Shown here in pieces: positions 1 through 6,384 of a DNA stretch of 23,199 nucleotides (the first letter of the stretch is position 1; each line of letters opens with the position of its first letter). Where the stretch lies: contig CAZMTO010000024.1 of assembly GCA_964569265.1 (NCBI GenBank), forward strand, positions 1-23,199. Direction: 5' to 3'. The stretch is from Avidehalobacter sp964569265 (GTDB lineage: Bacteria; Bacillota; Dehalobacteriia; UBA4068; UBA4997). Below the pieces are notes generated by a model. It was not told the origin of the DNA. It was given only the letters and a program-made list of their open reading frames with translations, and made no database searches. Both the position numbers and the translations under genes were made by a program.

Positions 1-2062
1 TTTCAATAATAGCCTCGGCAACATTCTTCGGAACTTCCTCAAAGTGCGAGAACTGCATAGTGTAAGTGCCGCGCCCCTGTGTACGAGAGCGCAAGTCAGT
101 AGCGTAACCAAACATTTCGGCCAGCGGAACGATAGCGCGGATAGCCTGCAAACCGTTTCTGCCTTCCATACCTTCAATACGGCCGCGGCGAGAGCTTACA
201 TTGCCCATAACCTCGCCCATATAATCTTCGGGTACAACTACTTCTACCTTAAACATAGGCTCCAAAATAACCGGGTCTGCTTTGCCGCAGCCATCTTTAA
301 ATGCCAGAGAACCGGCAATCTTAAATGCCATTTCCGAAGAGTCTACATCGTGGTAAGAACCGTCAACCAAAGTTGCCTTAATATCTACAACCTCGTAGCC
401 TGCCAGCAAGCCGGAAAGCATAGATTCTTTGATACCGTTTTCAATCGGGCCGACAAATTCCTTCGGTACAACACCGCCAACGATCTTGTTTTCAAAGGTA
501 AAGCCGGACCCAGGCTCGCCGGGCTCAAATTCTACTACGCAGTGGCCGTACTGACCATGACCACCGGACTGCTTAACGTGCTTACCAACGCCGGTAACCT
601 TTTTACGGATAGTCTCCTTATAAGCAACCTGGGGCTGGCCAACGTTAGCTTCAATCTTAAATTCACGCAGCAAGCGGTCTACAATAATTTCCAAATGCAG
701 CTCGCCCATACCTGCAATAATGGTCTGACCGGTTTCCGAATCTGTACGAACACGGAAGGTCGGGTCTTCTTCGGCCAGCTTAGCCAGCGCAATACCCATT
801 TTTTCCTGTGCTGCCTGAGTTTTAGGCTCAATGGCAACGTCAATAACCGGATCAGGGAATTCCATAGATTCCAAAATAATCTCGTTGTTTTCGTCGCACA
901 GGCTATCACCGGTGGTGGTATCCTTAAAGCCGATACCGGCAACAATATCACCGGCATGAACTTCGCTTACTTCCTCACGAGAGTTTGCGTGCATCTGCAA
1001 CAAACGGCCAACACGCTCTTTTTTACCCTTGGTAGAGTTATATACATAAGAACCGGCCTGCAAAGTACCGGAATATATACGGAAATAGGTCAGTTTGCCA
1101 ACAAAGGGGTCGGTCATAACCTTAAATGCCAATGCAGCAAACGGGCCGTCGTCAGTGCTCGGGCGGCAGTCTTCCTCGCCGGTTTCGGGGTTAACACCGG
1201 TAATAGCGGGTACATCCACCGGAGAAGGCAAGTAATCAACTACAGCATCCAGCAGCATCTGAACACCCTTGTTCTTAAAGGAAGAACCACACAGAACAGG
1301 GGTAAGGCTTACGGCAATGGTGCCCTTGCGCAGGCCCATTCTGATTTCGTCCTCAGTCAGCTCCTCGCCTTCCAGATACTTCATCATCAGGTCTTCGTCG
1401 CTTTCGGCAGCAGCCTCAACCATTTTTTCGCGCCATTCCAGTGCATCGTCCATCATATCTGCCGGCACGTCGGTAATCTCAATTTCCTTACCAAGGTCGT
1501 CTTTATAAACCTCGGCCTTCATGGTAATCAAGTCAACGATACCAACAAACTTGTCCTCAGCACCAATCGGCAACTGAATCGGAACCGGGTTTGCACCCAA
1601 TCTCTCTTTAATCATATTTACACCGCGCATAAAGTCTGCACCGGTGCGGTCCATTTTATTGATATAAGCAATACGGGGTACGCCGTAACGGTCAGCCTGA
1701 CGCCAAACAGTCTCCGACTGCGGCTCTACACCGCCAACCGAACAGAATACAGCAACTGCACCGTCCAAAACACGCAGAGAACGCTCTACCTCTACGGTAA
1801 AGTCTACGTGGCCGGGCGTATCAATAATGTTAATGCGGTTATTCTTCCAAAAACAGGTGGTAGTAGCAGAAGTAATGGTAATACCACGCTCCTGCTCCTG
1901 AACCATCCAGTCCATAGTAGCGCCGCCATCATGGGTTTCACCGATCTTGTGTACTTTGTTGGTATAGAACAAAATACGTTCGGTGGTAGTGGTTTTACCG
2001 GCGTCAATATGGGCCATAATACCAATGTTTCTGGTGTTTTCCAATGAATTTTGTCTAGGCAT
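1..2062 (-). CDS. fusA: Elongation factor G (3' end cut by window edge)
   Basis: EF-G is the GTPase that drives ribosome translocation and, with RRF, ribosome recycling in the cytosol. The reading frame starts with MPRQNSLENTRNIGIMAHID and runs without a stop to the left edge, giving 687 codons; the last readable residues (NVAEAIIE) are typical of the EF-G C-terminus, so only a few codons are missing. Visible G motifs are AHIDAGKTTTT (P-loop, residues 17-27), ERGITITSAATT (switch I), DTPGHVDFT (G3) and NKMDRTGAD (G4). The later conserved segment GGVVPKEFVGP and the C-terminal GRIEGME motif are also present. The ATG at 2062 follows a GGAGGAAACA ribosome binding site. It is the last visible gene of the rpsL-rpsG-fusA group, 27 bp after rpsG, with no promoter of its own visible. 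It looks intact and ordinary. Confidence 0.98.
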   Translation of the reverse strand, partial: MPRQNSLENTRNIGIMAHIDAGKTTTTERILFYTNKVHKIGETHDGGATMDWMVQEQERGITITSATTTCFWKNNRINIIDTPGHVDFTVEVERSLRVLDGAVAVFCSVGGVEPQSETVWRQADRYGVPRIAYINKMDRTGADFMRGVNMIKERLGANPVPIQLPIGAEDKFVGIVDLITMKAEVYKDDLGKEIEITDVPADMMDDALEWREKMVEAAAESDEDLMMKYLEGEELTEDEIRMGLRKGTIAVSLTPVLCGSSFKNKGVQMLLDAVVDYLPSPVDVPAITGVNPETGEEDCRPSTDDGPFAALAFKVMTDPFVGKLTYFRIYSGTLQAGSYVYNSTKGKKERVGRLLQMHANSREEVSEVHAGDIVAGIGFKDTTTGDSLCDENNEIILESMEFPDPVIDVAIEPKTQAAQEKMGIALAKLAEEDPTFRVRTDSETGQTIIAGMGELHLEIIVDRLLREFKIEANVGQPQVAYKETIRKKVTGVGKHVKQSGGHGQYGHCVVEFEPGEPGSGFTFENKIVGGVVPKEFVGPIENGIKESMLSGLLAGYEVVDIKATLVDGSYHDVDSSEMAFKIAGSLAFKDGCGKADPVILEPMFKVEVVVPEDYMGEVMGNVSSRRGRIEGMEGRNGLQAIRAIVPLAEMFGYATDLRSRTQGRGTYTMQFSHFEEVPKNVAEAIIE

Positions 2063-2089
2063 TGTTTCCTCCAAAAACCAATTTGGGGA

Positions 2090-2560
2090 TTACCAACGAT
2101 AGTGAGCAAATGCTCTGTTGGATTCCGCCATCTTGTGAGTATCTTCACGCTTCTTAACCGATGCACCGGTGTTGTTAGCAGCATCCATCAGCTCGGCTGC
2201 CAGCTTCTCCTCCATCGATCTGCCGCTGCGTTTTCTGGTATACATAACCAGCCAGCGGATACCCAGCGTCTGACGACGCTCCGGGCGAACCTCAACCGGT
2301 ACCTGATAGTTAGCACCACCAACACGGCGAGCCTTAACTTCGAGTACAGGCATTACATTTTTCATAGCTTCGTCAAAAACCTCCATCGGGTCTTTGCCGG
2401 TTTTATCTTTAATGATATCAAAAGCGCCATAAACTATCTTTTCTGCCACGCCTTTTTTACCGTCTAACATAATCTGATTGATGAACTTGGTCAAGATTAC
2501 GCTGTTATAGACCGGATCCGGCAGAACTTCGCGCTTAGATACCCCACCTCGTCTGGGCAT
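2090..2560 (-). CDS. rpsG: 30S ribosomal protein S7
   Basis: S7 is the primary 16S rRNA-binding protein that nucleates assembly of the 30S head and lines the E site. The 156-residue product has the usual family length and begins MPRRGGVSKREVLPDPVYNS; the conserved core KARRVGGANYQVPVEVRPER and the C-terminal KREDTHKMAESNRAFAHYRW are both present. The ATG at 2560 follows AGGAGGTAACAAG, an optimal ribosome binding site. It lies 64 bp after rpsL and 27 bp before fusA on the same strand, the classic str-operon order. In E. coli S7 is the translational repressor of this operon; whether that applies here cannot be read from the sequence. Confidence 0.98.
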   Translation of the reverse strand: MPRRGGVSKREVLPDPVYNSVILTKFINQIMLDGKKGVAEKIVYGAFDIIKDKTGKDPMEVFDEAMKNVMPVLEVKARRVGGANYQVPVEVRPERRQTLGIRWLVMYTRKRSGRSMEEKLAAELMDAANNTGASVKKREDTHKMAESNRAFAHYRW

Positions 2561-2624
2561 CTTGTTACCTCCTTAAAATAAGCCTTTTAAGCTTAGATCT
2601 GTTTATCCTCCGGAAACCCGGTAA

Positions 2625-3011
2625 TTACTTCTTGGCGCCGCCCTTCGGACGCTTAGCGCCGTACTTAGAGCGAGACTGCAAACGATTAGCTACGCCGGCT
2701 GCATCCAATGCGCCGCGTACAACGTGATAACGAACACCAGGCAAGTCCTTTACACGGCCGCCGCGTACCAATACCACGCTATGCTCCTGCAGGTTGTGGC
2801 CAATACCAGGAATATATGCGGTAACTTCGATGTTATTGGTCAGGCGAACACGAGCAACCTTACGCAATGCAGAGTTAGGCTTTTTCGGAGTTGTAGTATA
2901 AACTCTGGTGCAAACCCCTCTCTTCTGCGGGCACTCTTTTAATGCCGGCGCGGTAGACTTCTGATCTAAAGTCTGGCGACCTTTTCTAACTAACTGATTA
3001 ATTGTAGGCAA
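2625..3011 (-). CDS. rpsL: 30S ribosomal protein S12 (TTG start)
   Basis: S12 sits at the decoding centre of the small subunit and helps control translational accuracy. From the TTG at 3011 the product is 128 residues, MPTINQLVRKGRQTL to RSKYGAKRPKGGAKK, matching the family from its first residue. The start is fixed by AAGGAGGT at 3019-3026, 7 nt upstream of the TTG; the open frame continues about 21 codons further up, but those residues are not S12-like and contain the binding site. The drug-contact residues K43 (in TPKKPNS) and K88 (in RVKDLPG) are wild type, so no streptomycin-resistance change is seen; D89 is the residue methylthiolated by RimO in other bacteria. The 150-bp gap to the L7Ae-type gene contains a possible hairpin (arms 3042-3048 and 3069-3075). 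Confidence 0.97.
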   Translation of the reverse strand: MPTINQLVRKGRQTLDQKSTAPALKECPQKRGVCTRVYTTTPKKPNSALRKVARVRLTNNIEVTAYIPGIGHNLQEHSVVLVRGGRVKDLPGVRYHVVRGALDAAGVANRLQSRSKYGAKRPKGGAKK

Positions 3012-3161
3012 AACCGCCACCTCCTTCCCCGAATAAATAAACTTGTGTTGGCAAGCTTTTGTTTTTGCACACAAGCCTATCCAACGGATGATGAAATAAG
3101 ATTTAAAAGCAACCCCGGCATTTCAGCCCGTTCCTGACTGATCTGCCAAATTTTTTGTGCG

Positions 3162-3407
3162 CTACTTCAGCACGGCCACCACGGCCGCTCCAACGTCAAT
3201 GCCGCAGGCGTTGCCCAATTCGGCGCGGGTGGCAACTGTTTGTATCTCTACGTCTTTTACAAGGCACAGAGCAATTACCTCCGCTGTCAGTTGCCGGTCA
3301 GCATCTCCGGCAATCAACACACGCTCACTTGTCCCAGATTCCAAAGCCTTTATCGTCTGCTTAATGCCCACGCATTTTTTTACAGACTTCAAGTCCTCTA
3401 AATCCAT
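3162..3407 (-). CDS. L7Ae/L30e-type kink-turn RNA-binding protein (YbxF-like)
   Basis: This 81-residue protein belongs to the L7Ae/L30e/S12e/Gadd45 superfamily. Bacterial members such as YbxF and YlxQ bind kink-turn RNAs, and a ybxF-type gene commonly sits between rpoC and rpsL in Bacillota, as here. The family hallmarks are a basic N-terminal helix with KQTIKALESG, the strand-turn ERVLIAGDAD, and the C-terminal loop GNACGIDVGAAVVAVL, whose GxxxGID pattern is typical. The ATG at 3407 follows GGGAGG with an 11-nt spacer; a nearer upstream ATG is out of frame and stops after five codons. It is the first gene after the accessory DNA and has its own strong promoter. Its RNA target is not known from the sequence. 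Confidence 0.9.
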   Translation of the reverse strand: MDLEDLKSVKKCVGIKQTIKALESGTSERVLIAGDADRQLTAEVIALCLVKDVEIQTVATRAELGNACGIDVGAAVVAVLK

Positions 3408-3442
3408 CTCGACATTAACCTCCCAGAATAGCGTACTTAATT

Positions 3443-3471
3443 ATTTTACCAATCACAACGGCCAATGTCAA
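3443..3471 (-). promoter_or_regulatory. Sigma-A-type promoter for L7Ae-rpsL-rpsG-fusA
   Basis: On the minus strand TTGACA (3471-3466) is followed after exactly 17 bp by TAAAAT (3448-3443). The -35 box is a perfect consensus and the -10 box matches 5 of 6. It lies 36 bp upstream of the L7Ae-type start codon. It would let the downstream str genes be transcribed independently of rpoBC, from which they are separated by about 4 kb. Confidence 0.85.
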
Positions 3472-3500
3472 CACAATTTCTTATCTTTTTTACCCATTGT

Positions 3501-3529
3501 CGAAACTTTTTTTCGCAACGGCAAGTTGC
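3501..3529. promoter_or_regulatory. Paired inverted repeats, possible operator in a divergent promoter region
   Basis: Two short inverted repeats, each with 5-bp arms and a 5-bp spacer, abut each other: CGAAA/TTTCG (3501-3515) and GCAAC/GTTGC (3515-3529). They lie just upstream of the plus-strand promoter of the XRE-family gene and upstream of the minus-strand L7Ae promoter. The placement suits an operator for the adjacent regulator, but this is inference; short repeats of this size can arise by chance. Confidence 0.35.
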
Positions 3530-3558
3530 TTGTTTTTATCCACTGCCAACAGTATAAT
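3530..3558 (+). promoter_or_regulatory. Promoter of the XRE/zinc-ribbon gene
   Basis: A perfect TATAAT (3553-3558) lies 17 bp downstream of a weak -35 box, TTGTTT (3530-3535). Transcription would begin near 3565, only about 13 nt before the ATG at 3578, so the mRNA would be almost leaderless. This agrees with the lack of a clear ribosome binding site before that start. Confidence 0.6.
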
Positions 3559-3577
3559 AATTACGAGATGATAATTT

Positions 3578-4342
3578 ATGGATACTAAAGACGTTATTTT
3601 TGAACTCCGCACCAAAAACGGCTTATCTCAAGATGAATTGGCTGCAAAGGTCTATGTAACCCGTCAGGCTGTTTCTCGTTGGGAAACGGGCGAAACTACC
3701 CCCAACACCGAAACACTAAAGCTGCTTTCTAAATTGTTTGATGTTTCTATCAACACCCTGCTCGGCTCTCCGCGCCGGCTTATCTGCCAATGCTGCGGTA
3801 TGCCGCTGGATGATTCCATCACCAGCAAGGAAAGTGACGGCTTTTTTAATGAAGAATACTGCAAATGGTGTTATGCCGACGGTGAGTATATGTACCACAA
3901 TATGGACGATTTGATCGAGGTTTGCGTTGGCACTATGGCCAACGATAATTATACCCCCGACCAGATTCGTGAGTATATGAGGGGTATGCTGCCCAACCTG
4001 AATTATTGGAAGACTTACAGCAATCTGGCCGGGGTCGAAAAATTTGACGAATTTAAGCAAACCCTTATAGACGAGATAAATGCCCTGCATATAGAGGGTA
4101 TGCCCAAGGTTGAAAAACTCAACGCACTTGTGGGCAGGTATATCAATCTTGAATACCGGCTGCCCAACGGCAAATATGAAAAGCTTCTGAATGATAACGC
4201 CACCTACCTTGGCACGCAGTTAGAATGTGAGTTTGGCGGCAACAGATGCTTCGGCATTGCTGCAAATATGGATTTTATTATTATCTCTGCTTATGAAGAA
4301 AAAGGCGAAAATCCCGAATTGCTGATATACAAAAAGCGATAA
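3578..4342 (+). CDS. XRE-family regulator with a C-terminal zinc ribbon
   Basis: The 254-residue protein starts with a Cro/C1-type helix-turn-helix (residues about 3-62) with the signature LSQDELAAKVYVTRQAVSRWETG. A Cys-rich segment follows: C70, C72 and C73 in CQCCGMPL, then C95 and C98 in CKWC, which suggests a zinc ribbon. Proteins that join this HTH to a CxCCGMPL zinc-ribbon domain are common in gut Firmicutes, but no defined target is known to me. The C-terminal 150 residues are acidic and mixed helical, with GyrI-like features at best (LECEFGGNRCFGIAANMDFIIIS), and I do not assign them. The gene is monocistronic between its own promoter and a strong terminator, and is divergent from the translation genes. 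It may regulate itself through the inverted repeats at 3501-3529; that is inference. Confidence 0.88.
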   Translation: MDTKDVIFELRTKNGLSQDELAAKVYVTRQAVSRWETGETTPNTETLKLLSKLFDVSINTLLGSPRRLICQCCGMPLDDSITSKESDGFFNEEYCKWCYADGEYMYHNMDDLIEVCVGTMANDNYTPDQIREYMRGMLPNLNYWKTYSNLAGVEKFDEFKQTLIDEINALHIEGMPKVEKLNALVGRYINLEYRLPNGKYEKLLNDNATYLGTQLECEFGGNRCFGIAANMDFIIISAYEEKGENPELLIYKKR

Positions 4343-4358
4343 ACTGCCCCGCCGCCCA

Positions 4359-4394
4359 AACCGCCCGGACGAAAAATGTTCGGGTGGTTTTTTT
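4359..4394 (+). terminator. Rho-independent terminator of the XRE/zinc-ribbon gene
   Basis: A 12-bp stem with two G-T wobbles pairs AACCGCCCGGAC (4359-4370) with GTTCGGGTGGTT (4378-4389) around a 7-nt loop, followed by a T run. It begins 17 bp after the stop codon. Confidence 0.9.
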
Positions 4395-4424
4395 GCATAG
4401 CCAATAGATTTTGTTACATTGTTA

Positions 4425-4433
4425 TGGTATAAT
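4425..4433 (+). promoter_or_regulatory. Extended -10 promoter of the small membrane-protein cassette
   Basis: TGGTATAAT (4425-4433) is an extended -10 element with a perfect TATAAT; no good -35 box lies at 17 bp, as is usual for this class. It is about 50 bp upstream of the first small ORF. Confidence 0.6.
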
Positions 4434-4484
4434 TTATTTGAAAAAATACGAGACAAATTATGAATTTGTAGCGGAGGTACTTAT

Positions 4485-4634
4485 ATGAAAGAAATTAAGA
4501 TTGAGTTATTGGGGATTGCGACAATACTTTTGGGGATTGTTTTGACAACAAACAACTTCTTTGGATATATTCTTGGTGTGCTTGGATTTGGAATCGCTGT
4601 AGCCGGCTGTTTTCTAAAAGATAAGCACAGATAA
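4485..4634 (+). CDS. Small hydrophobic membrane protein, 49 aa
   Basis: This 49-residue peptide begins MKEIKIELLGIATILLGIVL and ends CFLKDKHR. It has two hydrophobic stretches (about residues 8-22 and 27-44) separated by TTNNFFG, with charged ends, so a two-span membrane hairpin is likely. The ATG at 4485 follows GGAGGTACTTAT, a good ribosome binding site. It is the first gene of a three-member plus-strand cassette in AT-rich DNA; the third member (4865-5031) is a decayed paralogue. No function is known to me. The coding call rests on the strong ribosome binding site, the promoter and the existence of a paralogue. Confidence 0.72.
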   Translation: MKEIKIELLGIATILLGIVLTTNNFFGYILGVLGFGIAVAGCFLKDKHR

Positions 4635-4664
4635 CTTACAATTTGACAAAGGGGCTGCAATCAA

Positions 4665-4826
4665 GTGAAAAAGATTTTATTTATGCTTTCGGTTGTTTTT
4701 GTTATCTTGACTTTTGTTGGTAGCAGCTATGTTCTAATCAATAAAGGTACAGTAAGCGCAGGATATGCGGTTATCCCTATGATAATGGCATTGGCTTGTT
4801 CAACTGCATATAAAACAGCCAAGTAA
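4665..4826 (+). CDS. Small hydrophobic membrane protein, 53 aa (GTG start)
   Basis: A 53-residue peptide begins MKKILFMLSVVFVILTFVGS and ends AYKTAK. It has two predicted membrane spans (about residues 4-25 and 32-48) and a Lys-rich N-terminus. The GTG at 4665 has a modest ribosome binding site (AAAGGGG, about 10 nt upstream). It lies 30 bp after the preceding small gene and probably shares its transcript. It is not obviously similar to its neighbours and I do not recognise it. Confidence is lower because the ribosome binding site is weak and the ORF is short. Confidence 0.6.
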   Translation: MKKILFMLSVVFVILTFVGSSYVLINKGTVSAGYAVIPMIMALACSTAYKTAK

Positions 4827-4864
4827 AAAGTGCAAAACCTCAAATCAAAGAGGAGTGTGACCGT

Positions 4865-5031
4865 GTGAAAAAGATAATGTTCGGGAACAGTTTAAGCTGT
4901 TAGGCATTGCAATAATGATACTTGCCGGATTCAAGATGATATATGCAGGAACACTGTGAGCTTCGTTTCTTTTAATCATCGCGGGTTTTGCTATGGCTGC
5001 AAGCGGTTTTTTCGGCAAAAACAGCAAATAA
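4865..5031 (+). pseudogene. Decayed copy of the small membrane protein at 4485-4634
   Basis: A good ribosome binding site (AGAGGAG) precedes GTGAAAAA, but the start frame stops early. Shifting one base gives a readable product, NVREQFKLLGIAIMILAGFK then GTL, an in-frame TGA, and then a second half ending GFAMAASGFFGKNSK. This resembles the 4485 gene product (matching LLGIA, then a Gly/Ala-rich second span ending G-x-F followed by a short charged tail). A frameshift near the start and an internal TGA (4958-4960) indicate decay. A sequencing error could explain one lesion but hardly both. Confidence 0.6.
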
Positions 5032-5090
5032 ATAACAATATAACTACTTTGTAATCTGCACCCCGCCAACAAGCTTGTATATTTGTATAT

Positions 5091-5132
5091 AAATAAAAAA
5101 TCCGACCCGTGATCGTAACCATAGGTCGGATT
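5091..5132 (-). terminator. Terminator downstream of the 5165-6001 lipoprotein gene
   Basis: On the minus strand AATCCGACC pairs with GGTCGGATT (arms 5124-5132 and 5099-5107, 16-nt loop) and is followed by TTTTATTTAT. It terminates transcription arriving from the lipoprotein gene. Confidence 0.75.
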
Positions 5133-5143
5133 AACTGTTTTGT

Positions 5144-5166
5144 AACCGCCACGGCGGTTATTTTTT
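5144..5166 (+). terminator. Terminator of the small membrane-protein cassette
   Basis: On the plus strand AACCGCC (5144-5150) pairs with GGCGGTT (5153-5159); A and six T follow. It overlaps the last base pairs of the convergent lipoprotein gene. The apparent loop of 2 nt means the top pair must open. Confidence 0.65.
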
Positions 5167-6001
5167 ATGCACGGTCAACAGCCAGATACACCACGTGGCC
5201 GGTTTCATCTATATAAAACTTAACCGTCAGCTCCTCGTCTACACCAAAGCCGTCTGCCTTGCCGTTTATCACCGCATCCGTCATCAACTGATAACTGTTC
5301 AGCTCAGCAAGTTCGTCACCGTAGATGGCTTCCAAAGCCGCTGTAGTCTGCGTAGCATAAGGCGGCCCCTGCTCGTAGTTTACCAGCTTGGCCTCGTATG
5401 CCACAATGCCGTCCTCACGTTTTTCTACAGTTAAAGCCTGCAAACCAAACAGCCCCTGCGGAAAACCGGCGTCCAGCAGGCCATAGTAATTTTCGCCGTC
5501 AAAATCATACATTTTGGGTGCGCCGTCCTCGTGCTTCAGCTCCACATCACCAAAATGCCGCTTTACAAACTCGTCCACCTCGGTCTTGCTTATTATCGGC
5601 ATACCAACGCTGCCATACTCGCTGTCGGCCTGCACCTTGGGCCACCTGTGGCTGTCCGTAACCCAAAGGCCGCTTTCATCCAACCCGGTAACATTGTCGG
5701 TCATCACCAAAAACCAGTAGTTCCATACCTCGGTCGGCTGCTGAGATTCGGTAAATTCCGGCAAATGGAACCACAAATCCATATTGGCCGCCTCCCAAAC
5801 GCACAGGCGCATTTCCGGCGTAACGGTAATATCCGCCACATCACCCGGCTGCAACGCCGCCACATCCTTGGCCGTAAGCGTCACAATCTCCGACAGTCGG
5901 TCGGCATCATCACCAAACTTGTTGTCATCCCCAGTGCAGCCACCCAGCAGCAACGCCGCCGCCAACAGCAGCACCCACACAAAGCCTCGCATCTTCTTCA
6001 T
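5165..6001 (-). CDS. Secreted lipoprotein of unknown function
   Basis: From the ATG at 6001 this is a 278-residue protein with a type II signal peptide. A Lys/Arg start (MKKMRG) is followed by a hydrophobic core and the lipobox LLGG-C, with the lipidated Cys at residue 22. The mature part is acidic and includes TLTAKDVAALQPGDVADITV and the Trp-rich segment EVWNYWFLVMTDN; I recognise no family. A GTG nine bases upstream sits only 1 nt from the GGGAG ribosome binding site, so the ATG at 6001 (10-nt spacer) is preferred. It is divergent from the toxin-like module and convergent with the small membrane cassette, and has a dedicated terminator. No clear promoter was found upstream. Exposure on the outer membrane-facing surface follows from the lipobox; the role is unknown. 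Confidence 0.85.
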   Translation of the reverse strand: MKKMRGFVWVLLLAAALLLGGCTGDDNKFGDDADRLSEIVTLTAKDVAALQPGDVADITVTPEMRLCVWEAANMDLWFHLPEFTESQQPTEVWNYWFLVMTDNVTGLDESGLWVTDSHRWPKVQADSEYGSVGMPIISKTEVDEFVKRHFGDVELKHEDGAPKMYDFDGENYYGLLDAGFPQGLFGLQALTVEKREDGIVAYEAKLVNYEQGPPYATQTTAALEAIYGDELAELNSYQLMTDAVINGKADGFGVDEELTVKFYIDETGHVVYLAVDRA

Positions 6002-6085
6002 ACATTTCACACTCCCTATACATATTTGCGGCTTTTGCCTATGCGGTATGTATTCGGCCTTAAAAGCGCTTTTCCTGCAAAATTA

Positions 6086-6114
6086 TTTACAAATTTCGGC
6101 AGCGGTGCTATAAT
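6086..6114 (+). promoter_or_regulatory. Promoter of the holin-like toxin mRNA
   Basis: TTTACA (6086-6091), 17-bp spacer, perfect TATAAT (6109-6114). Transcription would start near 6121, giving a leader of about 90 nt before the 27-codon ORF. Confidence 0.85.
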
Positions 6115-6120
6115 AGCCCC

Positions 6121-6211
6121 AAGAGTGCTGTCCACACACGGTAGGCGGTTAGCCCCTCCATTTTGCAAGCCCGGTTTACGCCGGTCATCCATTATGGAAG
6201 AGGGTGATTTT
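6121..6211 (+). promoter_or_regulatory. Structured toxin leader with an occluded ribosome binding site
   Basis: CCCTCCAT (6154-6161) can pair with the segment ATGGA-A-GAGGG (6194-6204), which contains the Shine-Dalgarno sequence, through CAT/ATG and CCCTC/GAGGG separated by a small bulge. Inside lies a CCGG-TTTACG-CCGG hairpin. The ribosome binding site would then be hidden in the full-length mRNA, as in several known type I toxin mRNAs. The first 33 nt (6121-6153) share two blocks with the antisense RNA 5' end. The fold is judged by eye, not computed. Confidence 0.55.
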
Positions 6212-6295
6212 ATGGTAACTTACGCAGACCTATTTGCATTTGTAGTAATGCTTACAGGCGTAATTGCCCTAACATATGAAATCACAAAAAAATAA
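6212..6295 (+). CDS. Holin-like small toxin peptide, 27 aa
   Basis: The peptide reads MVTYADLFAFVVMLTGVIAL then TYEITKK. It has a short polar N-terminus, one transmembrane helix (about residues 7-21) and a Lys-rich tail. This is the architecture and sequence style of the Firmicutes holin-like toxin family (Hol_Tox; related in layout to TxpA and BsrG), whose members damage the membrane and are held off by antisense RNAs. The ATG at 6212 follows GAGGGTGATTTT. An in-frame ATG does not exist upstream within a usable distance of this ribosome binding site. The gene has its own promoter, a leader that can hide the ribosome binding site, a terminator directly after the stop, and a convergent antisense promoter at 6385-6413. 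The toxin activity is inferred from family and layout. Confidence 0.82.
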   Translation: MVTYADLFAFVVMLTGVIALTYEITKK

Positions 6296-6330
6296 CCGCC
6301 CCAGCTACCAACTCGGCGGTTATTTTTTTT
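6294..6330. terminator. Bidirectional terminator between toxin and antisense RNA
   Basis: AACCGCC (6294-6300) pairs with GGCGGTT (6315-6321) around a 14-nt loop. Plus-strand transcripts then meet ATTTTTTTT; minus-strand transcripts meet ATTTTTTT. The first arm begins on the last two bases of the toxin stop codon. Confidence 0.88.
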
Positions 6331-6348
6331 GAATAACTAACATTGGGC

Positions 6349-6375
6349 GCTAACCGTTTACCGGGCAGCACTCTT
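6349..6375 (-). repeat. Inverted copy of the toxin leader 5' block
   Basis: On the minus strand AAGAGTGCTG (6375-6366) and CGGTAAACGGTTAGC (6363-6349) repeat the leader blocks AAGAGTGCTG (6121-6130) and CGGTAGGCGGTTAGC (6139-6153). That is 23 identical bases of 25. Both copies begin within 10 bp of a -10 box, so both RNAs would start with nearly the same sequence. Confidence 0.8.
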
Positions 6376-6384
6376 TCCATAATC

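Larger units (their letters stand above)
6286..6378 (-). ncRNA. Predicted antisense antitoxin RNA (about 92 nt)
   Basis: A minus-strand transcript from the perfect promoter at 6413-6385 would start near 6378. It would end at the shared terminator, read in the minus direction as AACCGCC-loop-GGCGGTT-ATTTTTTT, near 6286. It is complementary to about 45 nt of the toxin mRNA 3' end, including the last codons and terminator. This matches the convergent 3'-overlap layout of txpA/ratA and bsrG/SR4. There is no ORF in it. Its first 30 nt resemble the toxin leader in the same sense, not the complement. Confidence 0.7.

Noticed and set aside
44..2047. 667-codon open frame on the plus strand opposite fusA
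   Set aside because: The minus strand is unmistakably EF-G; the plus frame is an open antisense shadow with no recognisable domains or ribosome binding site.
3042..3075. Hairpin in the rpsL leader (CTTGTGT/ACACAAG)
   Set aside because: Only 7 bp with a 20-nt loop; possible operon autoregulation site but not distinguishable from chance.
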